A stretch of 64,000 nucleotides of DNA, taken from contig PCDI01000018.1 of assembly GCA_002778195.1 (NCBI GenBank), positions 383,283-447,282 on the forward strand. Reading direction: 5' to 3'. Position 1 is the first letter of the stretch. Every line of letters begins with the position of its first letter. Positions 23,583 to 33,654 of this stretch are shown here, in pieces. The position numbers were made by a program, and so were the translations under genes. Origin of the DNA: Raffaelea ambrosiae (taxonomy: Eukaryota; Ascomycota; Sordariomycetes; Ophiostomatales; Ophiostomataceae). The notes beneath the pieces are model-generated. The model was not told the origin of the DNA and did not search any database. It saw nothing but the letters and a program-made list of their open reading frames with translations.

Positions 23583-23843
23583 CAACAGCAACAACAACAA
23601 CAACAACAACAACCGCCGCCGTCGGGAGGGGCGGTGCCCGGACCCGGCCCGGGCATCACGCCGCGGACACGCATGGGCGGCCTGCTGCAGGAGGTGCGTG
23701 TGGAGAGCGAGATTGGCCAGCGCGAGGGCGGCAAGCAGAGCCTCAAGAACGTGGGTAAGGTGGAACGTTTTGTGCTGGAGCAGGTGCGGCGCATCTTTGA
23801 GGAGGAGCTTGTGTATCCGAGTTTCTGGACGTTTTTGGTGTAG
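21762..23843 (+). CDS. MDM12: MDM12, ERMES complex subunit (SMP domain)
   Basis: Single exon, 693 residues. Mdm12 is the cytosolic SMP-domain subunit of the ERMES tether, which bridges the ER (Mmm1) and mitochondrial outer membrane (Mdm10, Mdm34) and carries phospholipids. The N-terminus MSVDLNWDTLTTGPDGQELA and VPLPRFIKSVTVHDFEFG are the family signature. The domain resumes near residue 475 (AVFRIRYAGDIKLLLTADIL; ITGLSFDGVGVLAYI; VHFCFLSPEDALAAVGPEDD) and ends with VGKVERFVLEQVRRIFEEEL and YPSFWTFLV. Between these blocks are large insertions: an acidic run, HQQ repeats, poly-Gly/Ala and a CAG/CAA-coded poly-Q near 23537-23612. They make it far longer than the about 270 residues of yeast Mdm12. 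The gene converges on VPS28, 177 bp downstream. Confidence 0.95.
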
Positions 23844-24020
23844 GGGTGCTTTCAGTGCTTTCAGTGCCAGTGCTTTGCTTCCAATAGCGTTATGTACGAG
23901 TATCCATCCAAACAAAAAGGGGCCTACAAAAACTCCCATGTACACAAAGACACAATGGCTCATCTCCAATCATTATACCGGCTGTCATGTCTGGGCCATG
24001 ACACAATCTTCTCTATAAAC

Positions 24021-25049
24021 CTATGACAGCGTGTCCTTGAACCCCTGGTAGGCCGAGTTGATGTCCAGCTCCAGCTCCCGCACCTGGTCCTCGTTCAGCG
24101 TGTCTGTCGCCTTCATCTGGTTCAGCGTGATCAGCCACTGCACAATCTTGCCGCGGTTCTCAAAGTCCCGGTCCGTCACCTTGTTGACCGCGTGGATCAC
24201 GTCCGTCAGCAGCGGGTGCAGGTGGTCCTTGGCCAGCAGGCCCAGCCGGATCGCGTCGAGAAACGTGATAAAGTCTTGCGTGGCTTCCAGGATGAGGGCA
24301 CCACCGCCGCCGCCGCCGCCGCCGCCGTTGCCGCTACCACCGCCACCACCACCACCACCGAGACCGTCGCCGCCCCCGCCGCCGCCGCCCCCTACACCGT
24401 TTCCGTTGCCACCCGACAGGCCGCCCCCGCCGCCCCCGCCGCCACCGGACGATGCGGTCAGGGCCGTGGAGGGCATGCCGACGCGGATGCGTTCTGTCGC
24501 GCGCGGGACCTCGAGCTGGGGTGGTCGGTCAGTCAGTCCGTCCATGGCCGGTCACGAGGGGGAGAAAAAGGACTCGGACTACGTACATCCCACTCCTTTT
24601 TGAACTCTTCCAAGCCGACAAACGCCTTGGACACGGTCTCGTCGTTCAGAATGGAGTTGTACTGCTTGAGCGACCGCTCGCAGATCTCGGTGTAGTCCGA
24701 CTCCGTGACGGCATCCTTGAGGAACGCCTTTTCCAGCTCGTCAATGGTCACGATGATGCTGAAGAGCTCCGCGAGCGACTCTTGCAGATCGCGCTCGGCC
24801 CGGGTCTCGGTGAGCTTGACCTCCTTTTGTTTGTCCCCCTCCCTCCCGAAGAAGAGGGTCTTGTTAGTTTGGGAAAGAGGTGGTGGCTTCATCGTGTTTG
24901 TGCCTTGGAACCCCCCTAAGAACCACACACACTCTGTCTCCATTCATTCTAGGGCAGGGCTGTTTTCTCACCTCGTCTAGGTTGATGGTGGCCGAGACGG
25001 CCGACGGCACGTAGCTCCGCGGGAGTGGTGCATACTTTTGCCGGATCAT
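24021..25049 (-). CDS. VPS28: VPS28, ESCRT-I subunit, with a long poly-glycine linker
   Basis: Three exons on the minus strand: 25049-24972, about 24823-24587 and 24515-24021, giving about 269 residues. Exon 1 (MIRQKYAPLPRSYVPSAVSA, then INLDE) ends at GAG|GTGAGA, exon 2 (EVKLTETRAERDLQESLAEL to FKKEWD) at GAT|GTACGT, and exon 3 starts after CCCAG (LEVPRATERIRVG). The first acceptor is weak: exon 2 may begin at 24823 or 24820. Vps28 binds Vps23 and Vps37 through its N-terminal domain and ESCRT-II through its C-terminal four-helix domain, during sorting into multivesicular bodies. Both domains are complete (C-terminal: ILEATQDFITFLDAIRLGLL and following). Unusually, about 60 mostly glycine residues separate them. 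The start is the first ATG before the conserved PxxYxP motif. An additional upstream coding exon cannot be excluded. Confidence 0.88.
24296..24450 (-). repeat. GGC/GGT/GGN-rich low-complexity tract in VPS28
   Basis: A C/G-rich run on the plus strand encodes near-continuous glycine on the minus strand between the two VPS28 domains. Confidence 0.85.
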
Positions 25050-25574
25050 ATTGATCGCTGTGTGTTGTGGTTGGGTATGCGCGCAGATAGAGAGGGAGCG
25101 AGCTACAAGGCAGTTTATGTAGCTACTACGTATGGCGGTCGTCACCAAACAGCCCCGCTTAGTCATTTTGCGCCAAGCTCGCTGTATTTCCACATTCGTA
25201 CACTGGAGTGTCCGCTAATTTATAGTGCCCTCCAATGATGCAGTAACTAGTATGTATGGGAGGCTTCTGCTGCGTCCTCTTCTTTCCGCTGCATTGTTGA
25301 TATCTTTCTACCCTCTTCTGCTTCGCATCGTGCCCGGTTGTATTCTATTCCCAACTTTTCTGATCAATTTTTCAGATGCTTCTCACCAGGACTATCAAAT
25401 GAAAAGAGGCACAAAGAGACAGAAAAAAAAACTTGAACAGCTTCATGCAAGTGACGAAGACAACAAAACCCTACCCTTTTTGGAAACCCTGACTTGTATT
25501 GATAATGAAACCGATGCCCGAAACAAAAAGTGAGATAGAAGAAACTGAAGAAATCACCCCCGTTCATTCAAGAA
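25050..25574. other. VPS28 promoter and NOC2 3' flank
   Basis: No supported gene. The region is more AT-rich than its surroundings. Confidence 0.55.
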
Positions 25575-27968
25575 TCACTCCTCATCATCCTCATCCTCGT
25601 CGTCGTCTTCCTCCTCCTCCTCCTCTTCCTCCTCGTCCTCTTCTTCGTCTTCTTCTTCTTCCTCCTCTTCCTCCTCTTCCTCGGCGCCGGTGGCAGCAAA
25701 CTCCTGCTTCCGTGCCTCCAGCTTCTCCTTCTTCTCCTCTTCCTGCTGTTTCGCCTCCTCCTTCCGCGACGCCTCCTGCACTCGCCGACGCTCCTCGTTC
25801 ACCTTCCGCTGCCGGGCCACAAACGCCCCGATCGGCGTCTTCTCCCAGTCGAGGGCCTCGGCGAAGGCCTTCACCTTGGCGCGGTCCCGCGGTGCAAAGT
25901 CCACAGTCGCCCGCTTGTCCTCGATAAACTTGGCGTTCGCCTCCAGCTTCTGCACCAGAATCGCCAGCCCGGCAATCACCTTGGTGTTCCGGCCGTGGTT
26001 GCGCTTCCGCACCTCCTTGATCCACCGCTTCAGCATAATGTTCACAGGCAGCGCCATCTCCGGAAAGGCAATGCTGGTCGACGACAGCGCAAAGTACTCC
26101 GACAGCAGCTCCACGATCTGCTCCCCCACCGCCGTCTGGTACACCGTCGTGTGCAGCAGCGACTTGGGCGCCTTGTACGCCAGCGCGAAATCGAGCTCGT
26201 TGGCCGTGCTCGGCTTGGCCGTGTTCTTCATCTCGGCCGACTGGAGCATCAGCAGCAGCGGTCCCGCCAGGGGGATGAACCGGCCCGACGCCTTCATCAG
26301 CCGCAGCATCGACCGGATCAGGTGGAACTGCATGGGGAAGTACATGGCCGTCCGGCGCAGGCCGATCACGCCCAGCGTCAGCTGCACCACCGGGTACACC
26401 AGCCGGCACAGCGGGTTCTTGACAGCCGCGCCGCCGCCTTCGCCTTTCTGGTACGCCTCCGCGACCTCCGCCAGACTGCAGTTCGTGGACAGGACGAGCG
26501 ACCAGAAGTCGAGCGAGTGCAGGTACTGCCAGTTGTAGATGGTGCGGAAGGAGTCGTGCTGGCTCTTCACAATGGTGGTGCGCAGCAGGATGGCCAGCTG
26601 CCGGAGCGACGCAAAGGCCGTCGTGTAGCCCGTGGCCGTGTCGATCCCCCACAGCTCCGCGGCCGACGCCTTCATCTGGCGGATGCCGTCGATGGTGTTG
26701 GCGTTGTTCGCGCGGCAGCCCTCGGTCAGGCCCCGGTACGTCTCCTTGAGCACCAGCTCGCGCACGCCCGCGTCGCCAATCACCATCAGCACGCGCATCA
26801 CGAGGAAGGCCGCGTCGCGCGTCTCCGCGGCGCGCGTCGGCTGGGCCCAGAAGTTGACCACCGTCCGGACCAGGCTCTTCAGCAGCTTGCGGAACGACAT
26901 CAGGTACGGCAGGAGGAGCGGCAGCGGCTTCATGGCCGCCTGGATGGTGTCGTCCTCCGTCAGCACCTCCGTCAGCAGGTGCAGCACCGACGTGGCAAAG
27001 CTCTTGACCATCGGCGACAGCGTCTTGGCCTTCTTCGAGTTTGACGGCACCGTCACCCGCCCAGTCGCCTCCGACACTTTCACGGGCAGGTGGTGCCGCA
27101 CCACGCTGGGGATGTGTGTGAGGGCCACCACCAGCAGAGTGCTGTACACCTTGTGGTCCTTGATCGTATACCGCTCCGCCGTGCTGCTGCCGCCCCCCTC
27201 CTCCTCCTCGTCCAGGTGCACCGCGCACCGGAAGGCCACCAGCGTCTGGTGCGCCGCCCGCTGCGAGTGTGTCTCCTTCATCAAGGTTTCCCACTTTGCC
27301 ACCATGTCCATGGTCAGCTCGTTGTCCGCCGTTGGCTCGTCGTCTTCTTCGTCGTCTTCTTTGCCCTTCTTGCCCGCCTTCTTCTGCTTCTTGGCCGGCC
27401 GATCCCCCGCATCTTCGGCATCTTCCTCCTCTTCGTCGCCAAGGTCGGCACCGGCGTCCTCGTCGAACTCGAGGGTTCTCGAGTCATTTTCCTTGAGAAA
27501 TTGGTAGAAGTCGGGGTCGTCCTGGACCAGGGCATCCATGGCCTCTTTGCTCATGCCGGCGTCGGCATCGACGTCTTCCAACTCGTCGTCTTCGGACCCG
27601 GCGTCTTGCAAACCATCCTCCGAGTCGGAATCGGAGTCGGAGTCGTCTTTGGCTGCTGCGCCGTTTCGTTTCCGCTTGCCCAGGTGAGTGTCCTCTGTGG
27701 TTTTCGCCGCGTCGTCCAAGATCTGGAAACCGCCCTGGAAAAAGTCGTCGACACTCATGCCACTGACTTTAGCATCGGGCCGTCTCTTCCGGGAGGGCGC
27801 TGCCTCCTCCTTGTCGCCCTTGTAGAATTCCGCATCTTGCGTTCTCTTTGTTTGTTTTTTTGCCTTGACTTGAGCACGCTGCTTGATCTTCGCGGTCGCT
27901 TTGCGCTTCTCAAGCACGCCTTTGAGATGCTTCTTCTCAAACTTTTTTGTCGCTTTCGTGACGGCCAT
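25575..27968 (-). CDS. NOC2: NOC2, nucleolar complex protein 2 (60S ribosome biogenesis)
   Basis: Single exon, 797 residues. Noc2 forms heterodimers with Noc1 and then Noc3 that accompany pre-60S particles from nucleolus to nucleoplasm. The N-terminus is very basic (MAVTKATKKFEKKHLKGVLE) and followed by FQGGFQILDD. Three acidic blocks precede the conserved core: KVYSTLLVVALTHIP; MKPLPLLLPYLMSFRKLLKS; LRQLAILLRTTIV; IYNWQYLHSLDFWSLVLS; NPLCRLVYPVVQLTLGVI; YFPMQFHLIRSMLRLM; FIPLAGPLLLML. It ends with a coiled basic/acidic stretch and an almost pure Glu/Asp tail of about 35 residues coded by GAG/GAA repeats. I chose the ATG at 27968 because the upstream in-frame extension to 28199 is not conserved. 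Confidence 0.95.
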   Translation of the reverse strand: MAVTKATKKFEKKHLKGVLEKRKATAKIKQRAQVKAKKQTKRTQDAEFYKGDKEEAAPSRKRRPDAKVSGMSVDDFFQGGFQILDDAAKTTEDTHLGKRKRNGAAAKDDSDSDSDSEDGLQDAGSEDDELEDVDADAGMSKEAMDALVQDDPDFYQFLKENDSRTLEFDEDAGADLGDEEEEDAEDAGDRPAKKQKKAGKKGKEDDEEDDEPTADNELTMDMVAKWETLMKETHSQRAAHQTLVAFRCAVHLDEEEEGGGSSTAERYTIKDHKVYSTLLVVALTHIPSVVRHHLPVKVSEATGRVTVPSNSKKAKTLSPMVKSFATSVLHLLTEVLTEDDTIQAAMKPLPLLLPYLMSFRKLLKSLVRTVVNFWAQPTRAAETRDAAFLVMRVLMVIGDAGVRELVLKETYRGLTEGCRANNANTIDGIRQMKASAAELWGIDTATGYTTAFASLRQLAILLRTTIVKSQHDSFRTIYNWQYLHSLDFWSLVLSTNCSLAEVAEAYQKGEGGGAAVKNPLCRLVYPVVQLTLGVIGLRRTAMYFPMQFHLIRSMLRLMKASGRFIPLAGPLLLMLQSAEMKNTAKPSTANELDFALAYKAPKSLLHTTVYQTAVGEQIVELLSEYFALSSTSIAFPEMALPVNIMLKRWIKEVRKRNHGRNTKVIAGLAILVQKLEANAKFIEDKRATVDFAPRDRAKVKAFAEALDWEKTPIGAFVARQRKVNEERRRVQEASRKEEAKQQEEEKKEKLEARKQEFAATGAEEEEEEEEEEEDEEEDEEEEEEEEEDDDEDEDDEE

Positions 27969-28566
27969 GGCAGCGGCAGGTGGCGACAGCAGATCGGTTT
28001 TGTGTGTGTGTGTGTGTATCTGTCTGCGTATTGGTTCGAGGACAGAGGTCTCGCTGGATTTGCCCGACTTTTTTTTTTCTTCTCTCTCCCAGAATTTTTT
28101 AGCACTGAGAAAAAAAAAATCTTTATCGGAGGCTGTTATCGGAATACTGCCGGAGCGGTGAAAGCTCAAGTTCTCACTGGTAAAGCCGTTACTGGGCAAT
28201 ACAGTGCTTTGAAATGGATCAATCCCCGCAGGACAACTACAAAGTACCTACTCGTAGTTAGTTTCGAGGACACCAGTCAAAAAAAAAGCCCAAAAGCCGG
28301 GCCTGCAACTAATAACTGAAAAAAAAAAAAAAAAAAAAAAAAATTTGAAATAGAAATAAAAAGAGTCTTTTATTCTTCTTTGTCTCTTTCATACCCAGCA
28401 TCACAAGTTAACTAATACATAAAAAATGACAACATAAATAGCAGAAACAGATTAAAACGGTCCTCCCAAATTAACCACCGGTCTCGATATTTCTCTTGCG
28501 TCGAATTTCGTCGATTCTTTTGTTTTTCTTTCTTTCGGTCTTATTACACGCACAGGCAAACGCCCA
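27969..28566. other. NOC2 promoter and SDR 3' flank
   Basis: No supported gene. It includes a (GT)n stretch near 28003-28018, an A homopolymer of about 25 bases near 28319-28343, and one TACTCGTA at 28249-28256. Confidence 0.6.
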
Positions 28567-29657
28567 TCACCACGAGGAGTGACCGCCGTCCATGCGCAGG
28601 TCGCTGCCTGTCATGAAGCTGCTCGCGTCGCTCAGCAGGAACACGGCCGCGCCGCGGTACTCCTTGGGCGTGCTGAGCCGTCCCAGCATGTTGCCGTCGG
28701 CCCAGGTAGTGCGCCGCTCCGGGTACGTCTTGAACAGAGCTTCCGTCATGGCCGTCACAATGTAGCCCGGCGAAATGCTGTTCACGCGAATGCCGTTCAG
28801 GCCCCATTCGGACGCCAGGTTGCGCGCCAGCTGCAGCACTGCCGCCTTAGACGCATTGTACGCAGGACAGATCAGGCCGCGGTTGGCCACGGTGCCGCTC
28901 ATGCTGCCAATGAGGGCCATGCTGCCGCCCTTTTGCTTGCCGGCTTCCGTCAAGCGGATCATCTGGCGCGCCACGGCCTGTGCTGTCAGGAACACCCCCG
29001 TCACATTCACGCCCAGCATGCGGTCCATGTCGTCCTTGGTGTAGTCTAGCGCGGGAGTCTCCTGCTGGATGCCGGCTGCGGCCACTAGGCCGTCCAGGTG
29101 GCCGTGCTCGTCGGCAATGGCCTTGATCACGCGGTTGAGCTCGATCTCGTCGCGGACGTCCAGCTTGTGGTACGTCAGACGCGTGCCCAGCTCGGCCTCG
29201 GCGCGCTTGGCGATTTTTGCAAAGTCGGGTGACGGCTCCTCCAGGCGGTCGATGGCATGAACTAGCAAGAATGTGTCAGTGATCCGGGTTGCTGTAATGT
29301 TTGTGTTTTGTGCAAAATGATGGTTGGGGGATCTCTCACCTATGGCCCCCGCTTCCAGTAAGGCCTCGGCCTGAACCAGACCGAGACCACGCCCAGCCCC
29401 CGTCACGACGGCGACCTTGCCCTTGAGATTGAACTCTGGCAAAGAGGTGGAAGTTTTTGCTGTGGGAACATGTCAGTATGGAAGAATAGAAGGCTGAATT
29501 GGCCGTGAAGAAGATGCAAGCCACAGGCGTCGTCGGCGCCGAAGCCGGAAAGCGGGGAACTTCCTGGTAGTCTCTGGGGTTTCCAGGGTAGCGCAACACG
29601 CGAGAGGAAGGACTCACCTGTGGCCGTCATGGTGTCTTCGGGGTTACTGTGCGGCAT
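28567..29657 (-). CDS. short-chain dehydrogenase/reductase (classical SDR, polyol/sorbose-reductase-like)
   Basis: Three exons on the minus strand: 29657-29618, 29459-29340 and 29261-28567, giving 284 residues. Junctions are ACAG|GTGAGT to CCACAG|CA and ATAG|GTGAGA to GCTAG|TT, and the reading frame joins exactly. The Rossmann motif TGAGRGLG (residues 33-40) indicates NAD(P) binding. The catalytic Ser lies in LIGSMSGT, and the YxxxK pair in YNASKAA at about residues 187-191. ISPGYIVTAMTE and MDGGHSSW fit the fungal sorbose/xylulose/arabinitol reductase branch, but the substrate cannot be read from sequence. VAAAG stands where most SDRs have NNAG. A second acceptor 24 bp downstream (TTTGCCAG) would also keep the frame and drop eight residues. 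Confidence 0.87.
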
Positions 29658-32600
29658 GCTCCTGCTGCTCTGGGTGCTGCTGTTTCCCTGTTTGGTCTGT
29701 CTGCAGATGATGTGGTGTCGTTGTGTGACAGAACTGTGCTGGTGCTCTTTCCTATTTAGGAAGTAGACCGTTGATGCTGCGAATGAGCCTCAAAGACGGG
29801 CCACAACAAGGAATAGTCTGGGAAGGGGTGCAGGTATCTTGCCCCAAGGTAGGAATCGAGGATGGAACAGAAAACTGCTGAGAGACAAGAGGGTTGCCCG
29901 GCCGTATTTATATTGGCCCCGAGGGGCGTCCCCTAGGGGGCGTCCCCTTCCTACGTTAGACGGAGAGCAGGACAAAGTGCGGCGCTCGCAAGTGAACAGC
30001 CGGACGCACCTTCCTGGGTTGGGGCTTTTGGGGGAGGGAGGGGAGACTCGGAAAAGTCAAGTGAGCAACTTCGAACCGAGAAGGGGCCACCGTGCCAATT
30101 ACACATGCTTAGGCACAACTACACAAGAACAATGGATGGGCGTGAGCTAAAGCCGCCACAAGGCAGGTACGATCAACGTCCCCGGCTCCTTCCTGCTTCG
30201 CTTTCCCCCAGCTGCGCTGCGTGCTCGATTCGACTGCCTGTACTAGTTATGGAGCTCCGCTTACCTTCTCCTCACTTTCAGTATCCTCCCCCCCCCCCTC
30301 CTCCCTCCACTCTCGCATTGGGATGCCCTCTTTGGCTCCACTAGCCTCTCCTTGGGAACCGCCTCTGGCCTGCGAGACGCCGATGCCGACGCGAATGATC
30401 CCCCGGTGCATCTGGTCATTGCCACGGGACCCCGGCGACTCGTCTGAGAAAAGTGCGCTTTGTTCCTTTGAGCAACTTCGCGCCATCCGGAAAGAACGTA
30501 CAGGCAGTCCACCCAGCCAGTTGCGAAGCTTGCCGGCCACTCAACCCCGATATCACATTTGTCTAGGCCTTGCAGGATCACGACATGACCACACATCGAC
30601 GCCTCTCTAGACCTTCGAGGTTCGGCCCAGGGCTTGGTAGCCTGCTGAGAAGCAAGGGTAATCTTCGGCAGACACCGGCCGAGACTCGCAAAGCTGTCTT
30701 AGGGACTGACAGTATCCGCGGGTTAGATCGCAGAATCTGCAAGTATCTACACATCTCGGGCTTCATCGCAACAAACGACAATCTGCAGAACCAATAGGGT
30801 CCAGTGGCCCTCGCCATTTCGAGTTTCCCGGAGCTGTCGACCAGGTGGAGTGTCTCCTCCTCCTCCCTATCTCGCCAATGGGGCCATGGGACCTCACAAG
30901 ATTGGCACCTGGCTGCTTCCATGCAGCCTGCACCCTGCCCAGATTGAACACTACCGCTTGCGGAGCTTTTTGGGCCTCTATAGCCTTCAATGAGCCTCGC
31001 TCGGGTTGTCTCGCCCCTCCCCACGCTCCATAGTATGGGGTCGGCCATCTCCTCATTCTCGGATTGCCATTTTGGGACAAGCCGAGACCTCACGACCAGC
31101 TTCACCCACATCGAAACCCACATATTTTCTGGTCTAGCGCCCGCTGTATTATCCAGAGCAACTGGCGTCTCTCCGACGTGGTGCTCTTTGCTCTCTCTGT
31201 GTGTGTGCGGAGGCGGCGCGGCTGGGCTGTCGACCAAAAGTGGCTGGCCATTAAAAAGTTGCACTGTCCGCCGCCCCTCCTTCCTAGAGCTTTCTTGCCA
31301 CTTTCGCCTTGCCAGTTCAGTTTTGCCAACACAGACAAAGTCATCGACACGTCTCGCTAGGGTTTTCCTAGAGGAAAAGGGTGTGCTCGAACCGCCTGTC
31401 AGAATCAAGCTCGAGCTGCAGTCATCTGCCGTTCGGGTGGGGGAACACTGTCAATGGCAAGTGCCAGCTGCCGACCGCGCCCAGTGCAGAACAAGATTGG
31501 CTGCGGGAATGCCAGCAGCATTCACAGTCCTGGCATGTCGAAATCGACTGGTTGGCTGCCTCGATTCTCGTTGGCTCCGACTGCAGCTGGCCTGCCCAAT
31601 CATCAATGGGCAGCGCGAGACAGTACGCTGCCAAGGTGGCACTCGATTTGCACGAAGGGTTGGTATAAGAGACCGCGTATTTTTCGAGAACAACGAGGCA
31701 AGGATCGGCAGTCCTTGTTGGGAGGCGCTGGTCCAAAAAACAGAATCCTGGGCTCTGTGCCGTATTGTCGGTCACCGCAACCGCATGCATGCAGCGTGCA
31801 TTGATCGGTCAAGACCAGAGCCAGCCTTGTTAAGCGACACCGGCCGCCTCTGCTCTTTGGCCACTCATCTCTATATTTGCGGCTGCCAATCAACTTGTCG
31901 AGATGCGTCTTTGCCGGGCCACCTCCGCGCATAAACTCTGCATGTCACTCCGCAGTTTGGAGTTATTGCCAGCAATAAGAAGTTGCCGGTCGGCTGGAGT
32001 CTGCTCTGGGGATGCGGGGGGAGCACGGAACACATGCATAGACAAAAGGAGTCAACCGTGCCATTGGACGAGAGCTCCGAGATGCGCCAGATTTCGGTAG
32101 TCTCACATGATATGTCGCCTGTCTGCGATCCACAAAACAAAAGACCGTCGGCAAGAGAGCCCGCTCGGGATCCCGCTGGAACATCGCGATGTCCCCACGC
32201 CTTTGGCTCAAATAAGCTTTTTGTTGAAGATGGGCATGGCAACTCTAACCCCAGCGCTTGGCTGATACTCTGGACTCTTTGGCTTGTTTTGAGATCCATT
32301 GTGGTCACAAAAGAGTCAGTTCTCTTTTTGCCATACATCAAAGTCTTGGCCACTTACAAACACATGGCCGGAGTGGATGGAGAGTGCTTAACAGTAGCAC
32401 TTTTCGAAGCACTTTCCGTCACTGTCTTTTCCTGGGACACGTTTGTGAATTCTAACGCCTCCTTGCTTAGCCTTTACCGGTCATACTTGAGTGTCTAGTG
32501 ACCTCCCGGACGAGTCGATTTCAGAAGGCCCACTGTTGCCGGAGTCCGGGTTTGAGGGTGCCGAGTAGTCTTCAAGTAGACACTTCCGTGAAGAGTAACT

Positions 32601-33654
32601 GACGCACAAATAGGTCGAGAGAAAGTGTATAGCATAAGCAATCGTCGCTCCTGGCGTCGCCCGGCTTTTATGTGTTCTTGGCTAGGTATGCAGTGAGCGG
32701 AGTTGTTTGAGGAACCGTTTTCTCCGAGATCATCATTGATCGACTACCATTGCAGATCAGCCGTTATTCACACCCAGTCACAGCTTGTGACACAGTGGTG
32801 GAGGCGACTATGGTACCCGGCACTGGCCAGGCAAGGCTGAGATCTGCCTCAAAGCGAGTCGAACCGCAGAAGACCACCATCGCCAAGCATCGGAACGTGC
32901 TGCTAGATTCACACTTTGGAAAAGCGTATCTTATTGTTATGACGGATATGAGATACGAATCTCTCCGTATCCACTCATGACAACCTACAAGTGTAGGGCA
33001 AAAGGTTCCATGGCTACGGGCTAAACCGCCGCCACCAACGGCAAGAAGGGCGGCCTAGCACCCGAAGCTACACTTGGAGGGATAATCCGTGCCCGGCTGT
33101 CGAGGCATACTCCTACGAAGACGCTTGCCTGAGGCGCTCTAGAACACAACAATTGTTCTGGCTACGGCTAGTGCTGAGCTTGTGTCGTGGCTTGATCTGG
33201 AGAGGGGTTCTAAATTGCTAACCCTACCGGGATCTCGGCCTGTCTATATTTGATAAATCAAAGATTGGGGGGACCTATGCGCTCTACGAAAATGGCAGCC
33301 CTCTATCCAAGAAGGATGGCTCGCGGCAAATAGTCTGCATACAATAGGACCAACAGACATGCAGCTCGACAAAGACAGAGTCTCGAAATAGGAAACAAAG
33401 CAAGCTGACGCCTTCTTTTTTCATCTCTTTTTTTGTCTTCTTCTTTTTCGTGCAAAGACAGTGTTCTTCTTTTGCATACCGGTACTACACAGTAGTCCAT
33501 GCACACATGCCCAATCACCGCACTTCCGCGTCCTCCAGCTCTCTTGCCCTCTTGCCCGTGGACCAACCACAGTGTCCTGATCTTTCCAGTGTGACGAGAA
33601 AAAAAAAATATGGCTTGCCGAGGAGCGGGTGAGGGGAGACGAGGTACTGGCCTC

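Noticed and set aside
22131..23969. 612-codon open frame on the minus strand
   Set aside because: It is antisense to MDM12 and made of Leu/Arg/His runs that mirror the Q, G and acidic repeats. MDM12 on the plus strand has clear family signatures.
25591..27294. 567-codon second minus-strand frame inside NOC2
   Set aside because: A shifted frame of NOC2 with Gly/Ala/Arg-rich composition. The NOC2 frame carries the conserved core.
33000..33400. Possible retrotransposon or RNase H fragment
   Set aside because: Short peptide pieces looked suggestive, but no reverse transcriptase, integrase or zinc-knuckle motif or terminal repeat could be found.
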